From: Gerris lacustris
Taxonomy: Eukaryota; Arthropoda; Insecta; Hemiptera; Gerridae
Assembly (NCBI GenBank): GCA_951217055.1
Contig: OX578277.1
Location: forward strand, 64,264,388 to 64,328,387
Direction: 5' to 3'
DNA: 64,000 nt
Under the pieces are notes generated by a model. It did no database searches and was not told where the DNA came from. It saw nothing but the letters and a program-made list of their open reading frames with translations. This document shows positions 1 through 11,849 of this stretch, piece after piece. The position numbers were made by a program, and so were the translations under genes. The first letter of the stretch is position 1; each line of letters opens with the position of its first letter.

Positions 1-46
1 ATTAATCCCATAACTTATTATCTAATTTAATTTCCCGCTCCCTTCT

Positions 47-575
47 GCTTCTGAGTTTACCGAAGGTAACGGAAGCATTGCGTGATCATTCTGAAGAACG
101 ATTTTTTGTCTTCAAATTTAAAATTCCTGGACAAAAATCTATCTCAGACATCAGGTTCGCACACACACATGGTTCGCACACATTTGTGCGAACCAACATA
201 TTATCATAAAAACTACTCGTCCGATTTTAATAAAATTTGGTGGTAGGTCATAATTTGCCAAATGTTGGTCTCATATAAGTTTCATCCTTCTGCATTCAAT
301 TATTACTCCTCCGCATGCGTACAAACATACATTTATTTTATATCTTCTGATAACAAATGGGTGCAGAAGGATGAAACTTATATGGAACCAACAATGGGCT
401 AATTATTAGACAAGTAGTTTATAATATATGCTGGTTCGCAAAAATTGAACTACAGACAGACACAGGACCAAAAAGGTTCCCTGAAGTATAAAATAGATTT
501 CTATTTTGGAATTTTTTAAATCAAAGACATAAAATATGTTTTCACATGGCTTCCGTTAACTTCGGTAAGCTCGGA
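47..575. repeat. Family A foldback element
   Basis: The left arm begins GAGTTTACCGAAGGTAACGG and the right arm ends with its inverse (TTCGGTAAGCTCGG). The interior is also inverted: the block with TTGGTCTCATATAAGTTTCA near 270-290 is answered by GAAACTTATATGGAACCAAC near 375-392. The whole segment can fold back on itself around ~345. No coding capacity. Confidence 0.7.
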
Positions 576-1055
576 TGAAATAAAAGTGGTAAACAATATA
601 ATAAATTAGACAATAATGGGTTATAAAAGAATTACATCCTAATGCATCAATTATATACGTGAAAGTATTCAAAGAAGCTACATGTGGCCTACTAACTGGC
701 AGATTATTTTTATGTTTGTAAAAATTATTTTGATTTTTTACATGAATAAAAGTCTATAAATTGTGGGATCATCTGAGGGCTACATTCATCAAACCATATA
801 CATTTCTTAAAGTTCTTTTAAAGATACAGTTCTTAATGAAAAATAATATTATTGTGTGCATGTGGAAGAGAACCGAATGGGCACCTTCACCCAAAATTCA
901 TTAAGGATATGTTGGTCCACACAATTGTTGGACTCTCCGACAGAGAGACTGATATGGGACCAAAAATGTCGTCAGTTTGAACGGATTCTTAGGAATTTTT
1001 TAATTCGGAAACATAAAAACGCAGACTTTAAGGATCGAAAAATCTTGCCTAAGTT
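576..1055. repeat. Family A fragments, nested
   Basis: 590-712 resembles the 3' end of other family A copies (ATTAGACAATAATGG, GAAGCTACATGTGGCC, AACTGGCAG). 713-1055 continues in the opposite orientation (TTTTTTACATGAATAAAAG, GTGCATGTGGAAGAGAA, GGGACCAAAAATGTCGTC). The 70-residue open frame at 856-1068 is repeat sequence. Confidence 0.55.
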
Positions 1056-1717
1056 TTTCGCCCTGTGATCAACTAAAATTACTGATCTTATTATGATTTA
1101 AATAGCAATTGAAATGTACATATACGACTTTATTTGTGAGCATGAGTATTTTTATAATAAAAATTCAGAATAATTTTTAAAAAATCGGTTTTTCTTTTAG
1201 TTAAATTATTTAATTATCCACAGCTTATATAAATAAAACGATGAGAAATACGTGTCAGTATTAAACCAACAATTTGTAATCGCAATATTTGTAAATATCA
1301 AAGATATTTTTAACTCCCCAAAAATTATCGGTGATTTCAAAAGGATTTTTAGGAAAAAAGTTAACCGCAGTATTACTTACTATTACAAGTAAAACAACAA
1401 CACCACGTAAAGCTTAGGATAAAACGAGAACTCTACAAAGATGATAAACATAAATGTTGCCACGAATTATAAGTTCTGATTGATTGAAGAGTTAGTAATT
1501 ATTTTAGTAAATAAAATTCCTCATATAGAATATCAGCGGGGATTTTATGGAAATATGTTATGGTATAGTAAAGAAGAATATGGGACCTTTCTAACACAAA
1601 TCAGAACCTTAACACTTATATTTTCAAATATCTCACTTTTTTTATGTGGTAGTGGTAAAACCATGGACCCTTATGATTTCCTGCGTTTGTCTGTCTGTCG
1701 TCAACGCACCTGTACCT
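1056..1717. other. AT-rich spacer
   Basis: Low-complexity AT-rich sequence. A short TGTCTGTCTGTCG tract at 1688-1700 resembles the junction found in family A/B repeats. No gene, RNA or convincing element seen. Confidence 0.4.
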
Positions 1718-1910
1718 CAGTTATATTACTGAGATCTACAGTAATATAACTATTCACCTGGATCACAATTATATTACTGAGATCTACAGTAATATAACAA
1801 TATGCCTGGATCTCAGTTATATTACTAAGATCTACAGTAATATAACTGTACACCGTATTTCAGTTATATTACTGAGATGTAAAAATAATATAACTGCACA
1901 CCTGTATGTA
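1718..1910. repeat. Palindromic minisatellite, 4 x ~48 bp
   Basis: Four head-to-tail units start at about 1718, 1765, 1814 and 1861. Each contains the inverted repeat GTTATATTACTG / CAGTAATATAAC around AGATCTA, so each unit can form a small hairpin. Copy 4 is the most diverged (GAGATGTAAAAATAATA). Confidence 0.85.
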
Positions 1911-2815
1911 CAATGTACAGATATATTAAGTGTAATAACGAAAACTCAAGAAAAATTTGGGGACCCCAAAAAGTTATCCCTCAAAAACAAGGGTTGACTT
2001 CTAATTAATGTGAGGGTATTAAATGAAAGAGAAAGACGCCTTAAGTATAAAAATGTATATTTAGTTTTGATTTGGTACGAATCTTGTACGATCATATGAA
2101 CGATTTTGTACGATCTTTGCACCATAGTTCCTTATTAATTGTGCCGGCCATAAGGTATGTGCTTAAAGCACATACCTACTTAATAACTTTATATTATGCT
2201 CAACTTGCTTACCACATAAAAAAAAAAATATCTTGTTTAGAGGTTTGAATGTTTGTATTAGGTTATCAAGAAAGAAAATTTTAAAATATCCAGGTAAAAT
2301 TTAAGTATGTAAACCTGTTTCTCTTGTAATAACGAAAACGTATCTACCTTTAATAAAATTAATCCTAAAGATTTCGTAGTGGCTAACATATTTAAATTTG
2401 AGATTGATCACTGCATCGTATATATATATAAATTTTTTTTTCTATAATACTAATTGTCGAAGGCTATATCGGAAGTCGCTAGTCGGTGGGTCCTTTACTT
2501 ATATTAATAATACATTTGTAATGAATAAGGTTATAACAAATAAGAATAACAGAAATCATTTAAAAAGAGGGATGATTACCGTAGAATAAAATGAGATTTA
2601 AAAATAATTTCAGGGGAGTTTTCATCTCATATGAGTCTGACTAAGATTGATTGTAACTTGAAACTTGAAGATACATAATCAACTCTAGGTAGAAACTCAT
2701 TAATTAATACAAAAAGAATAAAGACTACACTACAAGTTAGTACTTTATAAGTTTTGGCAACTTGGTAAACTTATTCTTCTTTACAAGCTAACTGTTTTAT
2801 CTCATTGAAAATTTA
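1911..2815. other. AT-rich spacer
   Basis: Contains a local repeat of 'acgatc' near 2090-2120 and a small inverted repeat AAGGTATGTGC.TTAAAGCACATACCT at 2151-2179. No coding exon is recognisable. Confidence 0.4.
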
Positions 2816-2819
2816 TTCG

Positions 2820-3300
2820 TTTAAGTAAGGAAAAAGGGAATGAGGCGAGAAAATCCGCTGATGAAACTTACAAGGAAAAACACCCATCAGAGTAAAAAGT
2901 TAATTTAATCCCGATCTAAGGCGGGCGGGAGGGGGCTAGAAGTGTATTAATTGGTCCCTGTCTTTGAAAAATGGCCGCGAGCCGATAGTTGATTGGTTTT
3001 AGAAGACTAATGAGGTGACGTCACTAAAGGCTGACCAATGAGAGGGCTTGGTTTACTCCCCCACTTCTCGTTATCAGTCCGGTACGTCAATCAACCTTGA
3101 CTAATCTGCTTCCTTGCTCGCCTCTATTATTACAGCGAGAGATACACCACTTGGACAGGATCCTCCTACGGTAACTTGTACGGTCCTGGCCGACAACTTT
3201 GTGCTATTTGTCAGTGACTCCTCATTCGTCCCCCTTACCCTTAATTGCCCGCTTCAAAAATCGCTTAACCTCCGCCTTTAAGGGTGTTCTACGGTATTAT
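2820..3300 (+). promoter_or_regulatory. Promoter-like island: CRE, CCAAT boxes, initiator
   Basis: Less AT-rich, non-repetitive stretch. TGACGTCA (full CRE palindrome) lies at 3016-3023. CCAAT lies at 3035-3039, with two inverted copies (ATTGG) at 2950-2954 and 2992-2996. An initiator-like TATCAGTCC follows at 3073-3081, 40-125 bp downstream of the boxes. No TATA box. The arrangement suits a CREB/NF-Y-type promoter firing rightward. No coding exon follows that I can recognise, so the product could be a 5' UTR exon or a noncoding RNA. Direction is inferred. Confidence 0.45.
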
Positions 3301-5465
3301 TAAAAAGTGATAATTACCGTCCGATTAATAATATGAGTGAGCATTACTCAACCTAAGTTAGTTTTAATTGAAAAATCGAGAATATAACATTACTCCGAGT
3401 TTAAGAAGGATGTTGAAGCATTGAAGAGGGGGTTTAATACAGTCATCTGGGTCTTCAATTTTTTATTGTATCGAAGGTGAAAAATTACAACAGAAAAAAA
3501 GGCACTTCCAATCCTACTGTCTATATCCACAAAGGGCATAACGTTTATGAACAATCTGGGATCAAGTAATTGGTTGATATTCTCAATTGCAAATCCTAGA
3601 CCCACAAGATGGTCAATAATCTACTAAAAGCTAAAACGTTTTAAAGTTTCGAAAATAATTTCGATAAATTAAATTACACAGAAATAAATTGGTGAGGATT
3701 AATACACGAAAAAACTTGTATATATAAAGAGAATATATAGAACCAAATTTTCCCTTGAGAGTCCATAATAGGTGTGATTTGTTGTACAACTTGTGTCGGT
3801 TATCCAACAGGTCTCAACGTTGTCTTCTAACCAATTTTTAGATTTGGCTAACCTGTTTATAAAATTATAACGCCGTAGATTTTTGCGTGCGTGGCTATGT
3901 TATAAACCTTTTGAACAGTGCACGGGTCTGTTAAAGGACTTTGATACTAATGTTAATCAAACCTGTTTGTAGTGCATTGCTAAGTTGTTCGTGCAAATTG
4001 GTTGCACAACAAATCGGACCTTGTCGGCCCATAACACGACAACACACAAGTGTCCTAACTGCATACTGTAAAAGGTTCAAAGAGAATTATTTTTCAGGGG
4101 TAAATATTGCATAGTAATAAAACTTTCATACCTTGATAATACATTGAAGCGAAATTGATGTATTCTAGCTTCTGAAAATATACTGCTATATGTAATTTTC
4201 TACTTAATCTTCAAATTCCAATATTTTCACCTGAAATAAAACAAACAAACAAACAAAAAATCATATAAATGTGAAAAATAAATAAATAATCAATAAAAAA
4301 TGTAAGTCAACAGTTCTATTTCATATAAATATAAGGGGACAATATGATAAAAACAATAATGTTAAACTACCAATGACAATATTAAAAATACATAAGCGAT
4401 TGCAACGTCCCTTGAGAATAAGCATTTCATTTTGCAAACTTTTAGTTGTCCCTCAAGACATTTCTGACTTGCTGGTTCAGCATAGATTTTAGCCCTTTTT
4501 TGCAATTATGTACCTAATTGATTATTCAATTTTATTATAAGGACACATCATTTTGCCAATAATTTATAAACGGGTTAGATGTAATATATATATAATATAT
4601 AGTGGAGTGTCAGTCCCATTAGATTTAGATTAGGTGATAAGATAAATATAGTGCGATGGGTCTATAATTAAAACTTAACTCAACTTTGGCCATTGAAGGT
4701 GGATCAGTTCTCCACCCTTAAGTATATTATATTCAAGTTTTAATTAATGAATACAATTTACGCTAAATGTACAAGAGACCAAATCTAGATGATTCTTTTA
4801 ATTTCCAAAGAAAATTGTTAGAACCGGTAATTCTTAACCATTACTTCTTTTTTAGAATCTAGGCTCAAAATGGATTTTAAAAATGGAAAAAAATATTTAT
4901 CTCCGTTTTTAGTATTAAAGAATGGAAAACCTACAGACTACATCAAGATACAATTTAGGTTTATCTACCGAAACTAGACAAAAATTGATTAAAAAAAAAA
5001 CCTTCCACATAGTTTGAGATAGAATATCCGTATAGAATTCATTAATTTTCTCTAATTTTGGCAGGCTAGCGCTAGGGGCATATATTTCTTTAGAATATGC
5101 AAACCTAAAAAAAATTTATAATTACAATACCTACTCAAATATTTAACCAACCATGATAATTTTGTACGTGACTGATTTTGAATTTCGGTATATATGGAGA
5201 CCATAAGCCTTACCAAGGTTTTACTGATCCGTCTTTAAAGTTATTACTTTTTTCTATTACGCCTTAATTAATTATTTCAATAATAAAACAAATGTTAACA
5301 ATAATAAATATAGTATAGGTGGGAGAATAATATTATTATTTATTGAGTTATTAGTTATTTGTTGAGTTTATTAGTTATTGAGGAGCTATGGAAAAGGGTT
5401 GAAATAGGGTTCCTTATGCCTAAGTCTATAAGGATACAAGTTTTGATTAGAATGAGCCTTGGTTA
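3301..5465. other. AT-rich intergenic sequence
   Basis: Mostly AT-rich and apparently unique. 3780-4080 has several short palindromes (GTTGTACAAC; TTGCACGAAC/GTGCAACC type) that may be remnants of an inverted-repeat element. No open frame with family resemblance. Confidence 0.35.
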
Positions 5466-5760
5466 AGGATTCATGACAGGTTTGAGAATCCCCAAGGGGG
5501 TAGCCAACCCCCTTTCGGTAATAAGACGGGGGAGTTGTTCCCCCTTTCTCCTTTTAACCCCATCGGAATACCACGTAAAACATCACTCAACTTCCTCTGG
5601 GAGTTGCAAAGCAGCACTAAAACGATTTTTTCCCTTTTCTTTTGTAATCCAATTTCACCGGTTAGGATTTGACTGTGCTTGGTTAATTTATGCAAGCTTT
5701 GAATTGCGGGAGGTGGGAAGGCGTCCTGGAGGTCGGTTTTTGCATCAAATTTAAATATTT
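5466..5760. other. Moderate-GC unique island
   Basis: Less AT-rich block containing CACCGGTTAGG (Grainyhead-like) at about 5656 and TTAATTTATGC (homeodomain-like) at 5684-5694. Overlapping open frames exist on both strands (113 residues minus, 93 plus), but neither shows a domain, and the two-strand openness argues against coding. Candidate conserved noncoding or regulatory element. Confidence 0.25.
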
Positions 5761-6290
5761 TATTGAAGTGTTTGGAATCACAGGAACAATAATTTCGAAT
5801 GGTTTTAAACAAATGCCGTTCATGAACAATTTAACCAGACCAGATAATGATTTAAGAATACTGGAATAGGAAAAATGATTACAAGTAATACATTTGCAAC
5901 GTTTTGGTCATATAAAACAATATCTAAAAATGAAATAAAATTTGGACAGTAATTAGCAAAATATATATGACATATATATTTTGCTACTTGCACTATTAAG
6001 CACATTGTGCTTAATCTAGTCTTTCACCATACAAAATTAAAAAGATGTCAAGATCTATAAGAAGGTATATTCCAAATCTGAATAATTGGTAAGCCTATGG
6101 TTGATGTATGGCCGATATTTTGAAGAACACACAGAATTAAGCTTAAACTTACAGTATAATCAAAAGTACAAATATTCAATTTAAAACAAAATTGATTCCT
6201 AATTTCTTTTTTTCTATTGTATATGAATTTGTGAAATCAGTCTAAATTTGATTTTCATTAAAAATAAATACAATTTAATTAATTACATTT
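5761..6290. other. AT-rich spacer
   Basis: Contains a short inverted repeat GCAAAATATATATGACATATATATTTTGC near 5957-5985, described here by position only. Nothing else supported. Confidence 0.35.
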
Positions 6291-6660
6291 TATGTTTCCG
6301 ACCTTACCGAATGTAAAGGAGGCATTGAGATTCTTCTGAAGAGCGGTATAATTTATGTCTTAAAAATTCCAATGCAAATTCCGACATCCGTCCACATTTT
6401 CTTTTTGCGAACCAACATATATTAACAACTCCACGTCCACTCCAAAATTGGTGTGTTGGGTCACAATTAGTTCATTGTTGTGATCCCATATAAGTTTCAA
6501 CCTTCTGCGCCTATATTAGTTTCTCTTCCACGTGGGCACAAGGTTTTAGCGAATTTCCATTGGAAAAAATTCGCTAATAGAGCCACTGGCATAGCGGGAG
6601 TTTGAGCCGGGATTGTGGCCAAAATACGTTTCATGGGTCCCTGATCACGAAAAAATAGGT
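6291..6660 (+). repeat. Degenerate family A left half
   Basis: Starts CCGACCTTACCGAATGTAAA and contains the family blocks CTTCTGAAGAGCG, TTGCGAACCAACATAT and CCCATATAAGTTTCAACC. Followed at 6548-6585 by a copy of the foldback end seen at 7050 (GCGAATTTCCATTGGAAA). Confidence 0.6.
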
Positions 6661-6668
6661 TTTAAAAA

Positions 6669-6671
<3 letters not shown>

Positions 6672-6745
<74 letters not shown>

Positions 6746-6752
6746 TTATATA

Positions 6753-6848
<96 letters not shown>

Positions 6849-6862
6849 TATATATATATGTA
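6672..6862. repeat. (TA)n microsatellite
   Basis: About 190 bp of almost pure TA, interrupted by TGTGTGTTTATA near 6737-6748. The open frames translating as alternating Ile-Tyr on both strands come from this repeat and are not genes. Confidence 0.97.
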
Positions 6863-6944
6863 TTTCTAGCGGATTTCTTGTGAGCACGATAGCTCTCGAT
6901 CGAATTGACGTATTAAAATAAAACTTGCACCGAAAAATCAAGCT

Positions 6945-7025
6945 CGTTGAGAGGAGGATCCCCTGAAAAAAAGGGATCTTTATGACGTCATTAACCCCTC
7001 CTGATGAGTCACCAAAGATTTAAAA
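6945..7025. other. Short unique segment
   Basis: GAGGAGGATCCCCTGAAAAA and ATGACGTCAT (a CRE-like core at ~6983-6992) occur in the 70 bp before the foldback element. Too short for a firm call. Confidence 0.2.
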
Positions 7026-7214
7026 TAATCCTACCGCGGGTTTCCGCAAGCCAAGCGAATTTCCATTGGAAATTTGTAGTTCAATGTTGTGCAATTTAAA
7101 CTCTCTTTGAAACTACTACTATTATGTTTAACTAAGCATTATTATAAAAACCCTAATCTAACTAAAATATTTCTTATAAATTTTCTTAACTTAAAACAAT
7201 CCACACAATTGTAA

Positions 7215-7745
7215 TAGTTATGAAGGAATTCATATTTTACGATTTTGGTAGTATTCATACTACGGAAAGATTAAATATTAATTTAAAACAAATTATAATT
7301 ATTATTAACTACGGGAAACAGACAGAGAAAAATTCACTCCAGCGCTGGGATTAGAACCACAGGCCTCTATATTTCCAGTATAGCGCTCTAACCAACTAAG
7401 CTACGCAGGAGAATGATTTTCTCTGACGTTATGATACCTTATCCCGAATTTAAGCTTTCAATTTTCCACAAATCTGAGAAGTCAACATTAATGACATAGA
7501 ACTAGACCGAGAAATAACGCTTATAATTATAAAGTACCCAATTAGTACCTGTACCTAGTACAATCAATTGGAAATTCATATTTTTCGATTTTGGTAGTAT
7601 TCATACTACGGAAAGATTAAATTTTAATTTAAATCAAATTATAATTATTATTTATAATTATTATTCAAATCCCAGCGCTGGAGTGTATTTTTCTCTGTCT
7701 GTTTCCCGTAGTTAATAATAATTATAATTTGATTTTTTAAACTGC
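7215..7745. repeat. Family S copy
   Basis: Contains the family blocks GGTAGTATTCATACTACGG, TTATTAACTACGGGAAACAG and the tRNA-like core. A second partial unit at 7570-7740 has lost most of its core and keeps only the B-box end (CAAATCCCAGCGCTGGAG). Confidence 0.7.
7338..7411 (-). pseudogene. tRNA-like core (anticodon GGA position)
   Basis: Read on the minus strand it has an A-box-like TAGCTTAGTTGGTTAGAGCG, a 5-bp anticodon stem CTATA/TATAG with loop CTGGAAA (GGA at positions 34-36), and a B-box-like GGTTCTAATCC. The acceptor ends pair (TCCTGCG with CGCTGGA, imperfect). The T stem is poor and there is no long variable arm as a real tRNA-Ser would need, so this is a tRNA-derived repeat and not a functional tRNA. 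Confidence 0.6.
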
Positions 7746-7814
7746 AACATTGAACTACAAATTTGCAATGGAAATTCGCTTGGCTAGCGGAAACCCGCGG
7801 TAGGATTATTTAAA

Positions 7815-8015
7815 TTTAAACGTGTAGAGTGATTTGGGAAAGAGAGTAGAGAAAGGGACAGACAAACATTATGGACTTGCTCTGTATAAATTAGACCTAG
7901 TAGTACCTACTCGGACAGTGGGAGACTTGGCTAAACCTATGATGTCACAATTATTTACGCGAGACTTGGCTTATTTTTTTACACTAATATTTTTGTTGGG
8001 ATTTCACTTTATTTT
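7815..8015 (+). repeat. Family E block, copy 1
   Basis: Shares AGTGATTTGGGAAAGAGAG, AATTAGACCTAGTAG, CTTGGCTAAACCTATGAT and ACACTAATATTTTTGTTGGG with 60030-60236 in the opposite orientation. The 61-residue frame here is repeat sequence. Confidence 0.75.
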
Positions 8016-9690
8016 GTAAGTAATTTTTCGTTTCAGCCTCTTGTTCTTTTTGAACATCAGCTACAGGTTTATGCATATCCCACTCTCTATCTCTTTTGGG
8101 CCTCTTTGAGGGTTCGAATGTATAATTTTACACAACTCTGGACGGTACACATGCATCTAAGTCTGTTATATACTTATATTCAGCAATTGCAGACTCATGA
8201 CCTTTTAAGGAGCAGTAATCAATATTAATTAAAAAATCCAGAAGATAAGCCAAGAACCGAATCCGAATAATAGCAACCGATAAAATTATTAGAAATGATA
8301 GATTAGATAGAAAATATAAGAATAAGAAGATATTATAGAAAGATAATGAAAGATAATGGAAGGGAATAATAAGAAATAAAGAGTAATATGAATAGTCAAA
8401 ATTGTTTAGAAGAAGGGATTTGAAAAATAAAGGCTAGGTATGAACGCGGTAGGTGTTCAAATTGAACTAAATAAAATTATCTGGAGTAAAATGTTTACAC
8501 TTTATGATTACTGTCAATCAATACTGTCAAATCAACCTCAACATCACTTTCTAGTTTTTAAGTTCTCTACTAGGTAGCTCTAGTGGCGATGTTTACAATT
8601 TTTAAATTTTTTACAATATGTATTTTGAATAAGCTTTTTTTCTAATAGCCTTGAAAGGGACAAAGAACCAGATTTTTTAATTATTCCTTCATTTGTTCAA
8701 TAAACTCTACCTTTATACAAAATTTAAAGTTTCTAGTGATAAGTTGGACAATCAATCAATAGATCAAGGGATTAAGAGTGCCTAATTAATTATTTAAATA
8801 ATCTTTTATATTAACATGAGTATTTAGAGTATTTATTTAGAGTACATAGAGTATTTATCTATTTTCTTATATTACCTATTTCTCATTAAATACTATAGGT
8901 TTTCAAAAATTTTGATGAAGCAAATACAGAAATTCTAGATATTTCAAGTATCAAACTTTGGATTAAAGGACTACCACTTTTTTTCAACAGCATGCAATAA
9001 GATTGAAGTTTCTGATACCTTTTGAAGTTTAGACAACATTTTTTAAATTAGCGTTTCTTAGTCTTCCATATAGTTTTTGCTGGTTAGAGAAAATGCGCCT
9101 TAAGAAGAAAAGAAAACCTTACAAAGCTCTGACGGGAATGTTACATGAGACATTGAATAATGGAATGTCGTTTACTTCATCCGGATTCCATTGTTTCAGC
9201 GTTTGGAATTTGTTTTAACAAACACCGCCTCCGTTACCAATATATAATGGTATCTTATAAACGTATTTTCTTTTTCTCATTCTTTGTTGGAAAAAACATG
9301 TCCTCAGGAGGTTTGAAATTTTCAAATCATATTTAATTGGAAATTTGTCACAAGTTTTTTTTATTTCTTTATGAGAATTCTTTTTTAATAAACATTCTCA
9401 GTTAAAAAAAAAAAAAAAAAAAATATGGTTTATTGTAAGCTTAAAGCAAAATCTCTTGATCAAATCACATAAATGCTTATACAATATGTTGTTTTCTATG
9501 CCCCCCAATTTTGTAACCTTCTAGTTCTGATCACATAGCTTTATCTTATGGACACACATAAAGTTCTAAAATTATAAATTTAAAATTTGAAGTTCACGTT
9601 TACGCGAGCGTTGCACGTGAACGCTTGGACGGATAATGTTGTCCAACGAACTCTTCCTGAGCATTGGTAAAATGAACATGTCTACCAAAT
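8016..9690. other. AT-rich intergenic sequence
   Basis: Mostly AT-rich, with purine-rich GATA/AGAA runs around 8290-8400 and a 22-nt poly-A at 9402-9423. 9598-9635 holds a small inverted repeat GTTCACGTTTACGC / GCACGTGAACGC. No gene recognised. Confidence 0.4.
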
Positions 9691-9699
9691 TTCATAAAA

Positions 9700-9853
9700 A
9701 TCGGTCAGACAGACAGACACGAGACCAAAAATGTTCCCTGATGTCTCAAACGGATTTCTGTCTTGGAATTTTTAAAATCGGAGACATAAAAGTTTTTCGT
9801 TCTCAAAAGTGAACACAATGCTTCTGTTACCTTCGGTAAGCTCGGAAGCAAAA
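9700..9853 (-). repeat. Family A terminal fragment
   Basis: CAGACACGAGACCAAAAATG through GGTAAGCTCGGAAGCA is the inverse of the family A left end. It is nearly identical to 60277-60406, so these two fragments are recent relatives. Confidence 0.8.
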
Positions 9854-10220
9854 TGGTTTAAAAATAAGGTTAAGATGATAAATACAATACTATACTTATA
9901 GTATCAATACAATATTATATATTGGCGTGTGTTAAATCTATTTGTGACTTTTGTCCCACTCTGAAAAAACTAAAAAAACATTGAGAGGAAACAACTTATT
10001 CTTGATTCACCCTTGATGTTTCGGCAATGAAATTTCTTTATGATTAGTTATAACTTGATTAATATTCATTAGTAAAAAAAAATTCTATCTAGAACAAGTC
10101 ATGCAAACGAATCTCTTTCCCAGAGATGCTGAACGTTCTTAATGAGAGCAAAGTATAATCATTAAAGAGGCTGCCTTTACAACTTATCAAATCTAAGAAA
10201 CGTGAATACAACTTAACTAC
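9854..10220. other. AT-rich spacer
   Basis: No feature supported. Confidence 0.4.
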
Positions 10221-10700
10221 CGACTCAAGAAATTTCCCCTCGGAATCGGCTGTAGGGTTTTTGAAGAATTACGGTAAATTATGAAAGAGGACGGGTTAAG
10301 TCTTTACCAAGAAGTTGTAGGAAGGCAGTTTAAATCGTCGGATATTATTCGACGTTTGTAAGCGAAAACTTGTTTTAAGCGGATAAATTTAAAATTTCCC
10401 TGCGGTTCAGAGATCAGAGGTCGAGTTTGAAGCCCGAAGGAGGGTAGGCTGAGGGTTGCAATAAAGTCATTTGCTGAGAGGGAACTGGTGGATGGTTTTA
10501 ATGGTCGGGGTGATTATAAGTTGAAGCACTTGATGACTTCTCCGTTGGAGAGCTCGGAAAGTTGGTCATCTAAGTAATTATCCTTCCAGTAGTCATCAAA
10601 CCGATCCCTCGGGGGTCTGTCTGGTAATCTCCATTCATAGCCTCCCCCTCTATACTACCCTGCAAATCCAGCATAGCCTTCATACGTCTAATAATAATAT
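10221..10700. other. Unique moderate-GC island, candidate regulatory element
   Basis: Non-repetitive and clearly less AT-rich than its flanks, without a long frame. TTGCAATAAAGTCATTT near 10457-10473 contains a CAATAAA posterior-Hox/Caudal-type site, and inverted matches such as GATGACTTCTCC / CAGTAGTCATC occur nearby. Candidate cis-regulatory module. Confidence 0.3.
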
Positions 10701-11670
10701 CACTGATCGGGGCTATTTGATTTGTTGATAGCTTAATAAACTAAACTGCATTTCGAATTGATGTTCCTTGAGAAATCGAACAAATTACAACACTCGATTG
10801 ACTGAGCACTCTAATTTAATCCTAAAGCTTGATAATTATTTAATAGCCCTGATGAAGTCCTACGTCAGTAATATAGTGGAACAAAACCCGTGAGGTGGTC
10901 TGCTAATATCACTTAAACTATTTAGTAATATGTGGGGTATTCATTCATGAAGCTGTTAAATACTCTAATTCACAAAAATCATAACTCTAGTAGAAAATTA
11001 AACGTAAGATTTAATTACCAAATATTGGCATTAAATATATTGAAATATTAATTTTGACAAAAAATTAATCAAAACGTTGTATTCTAAAAAATCCAGTCTC
11101 TAATCATATAGAATGTCATTTAATTAGTTCAGTTCACTGATTTTATAATTTTCTTTACTATACACTATTAGCACATATTTCATTTCTACAACAAATGGAC
11201 AATTTTTTTCCACCATAAACCATGCAGATTATACAAATCAAAAGTCAAACAAATTCTGCTGGCCTTACTTTTTTAAGAAAATTGGAGAAAAAAATGCCCA
11301 CTTATTAATTCTTCTTATTTATTTTTTCAGTTATTTAACAAAGGTTTTTTGACTTTTTTTATTTTGCCCGGCATTATTCATGAATAGGTTTTTTATTTTG
11401 TATTTTTATAATAATATGATCATTAAAAAGCCTATTTAAAAGAAAAGAAATAATCCTCAATAAAAGTAAAATCCTAGATAAAAAAACTATAGACTCTTAA
11501 AGAGAACACTTAAAAAACTGGTTAATAGAAGAAGACAAGAGACAAGTTCATCTTGCTTGAAAAAATGCAAATAAGAGATAAAGGATATTAGTTCGTATAA
11601 AAATGATAAAATTTAATGAAGTTAAATTTGGTGTAAAAGTTGTAAGTTAATTTTGGTACTTTTGCCCATA
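10701..11670. other. AT-rich spacer
   Basis: AT-rich throughout; no element or exon recognised. Confidence 0.4.
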
Positions 11671-11696
11671 GGGGGGGGGGGGGGGGGGGGGGGGGG
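11671..11696 (+). repeat. 26-nt poly-G tract
   Basis: Uninterrupted run of 26 G. The longest of several G or C runs in the window. Confidence 0.98.
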
Positions 11697-11849
11697 TCAA
11701 AATAATATATAATTTTTTTGGCATCGTCTCTTTCTCTTTGTATATTATTGTACCTTCAAAAACGTGCAAATGAAAAGTACTAAATTAATAGTATATAATA
11801 TATATAGGTAATTAAAATTGTTTTATCAAATTTTTAATCTATAATATAT

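Larger units (their letters stand above)
7031..7805. mobile_element. Foldback element with ~70-bp inverted ends, carrying tRNA-like family S
   Basis: 7031-7100 (CTACCGCGGGTTTCCGC...) is answered in reverse complement by 7737-7805 (...GCGGAAACCCGCGGTAG). Between the ends lies a family S unit, suggesting an older inverted-repeat element invaded by a second repeat. No transposase frame. Confidence 0.7.

Noticed and set aside
1718..1910. CRISPR-like array
   Set aside because: Spacers are also similar to one another, only four units, and the DNA is eukaryotic.
5471..5812. 113-residue minus-strand gene
   Set aside because: Opposite strand is also open, no domain or splice context, and no family recognised.
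6613..6941. Open frames of alternating Ile-Tyr on both strands
   Set aside because: Translation of a TA microsatellite.
7338..7411. Functional tRNA-Ser(GGA)
   Set aside because: No long variable arm, poor T stem, and several diverged copies in repeats.
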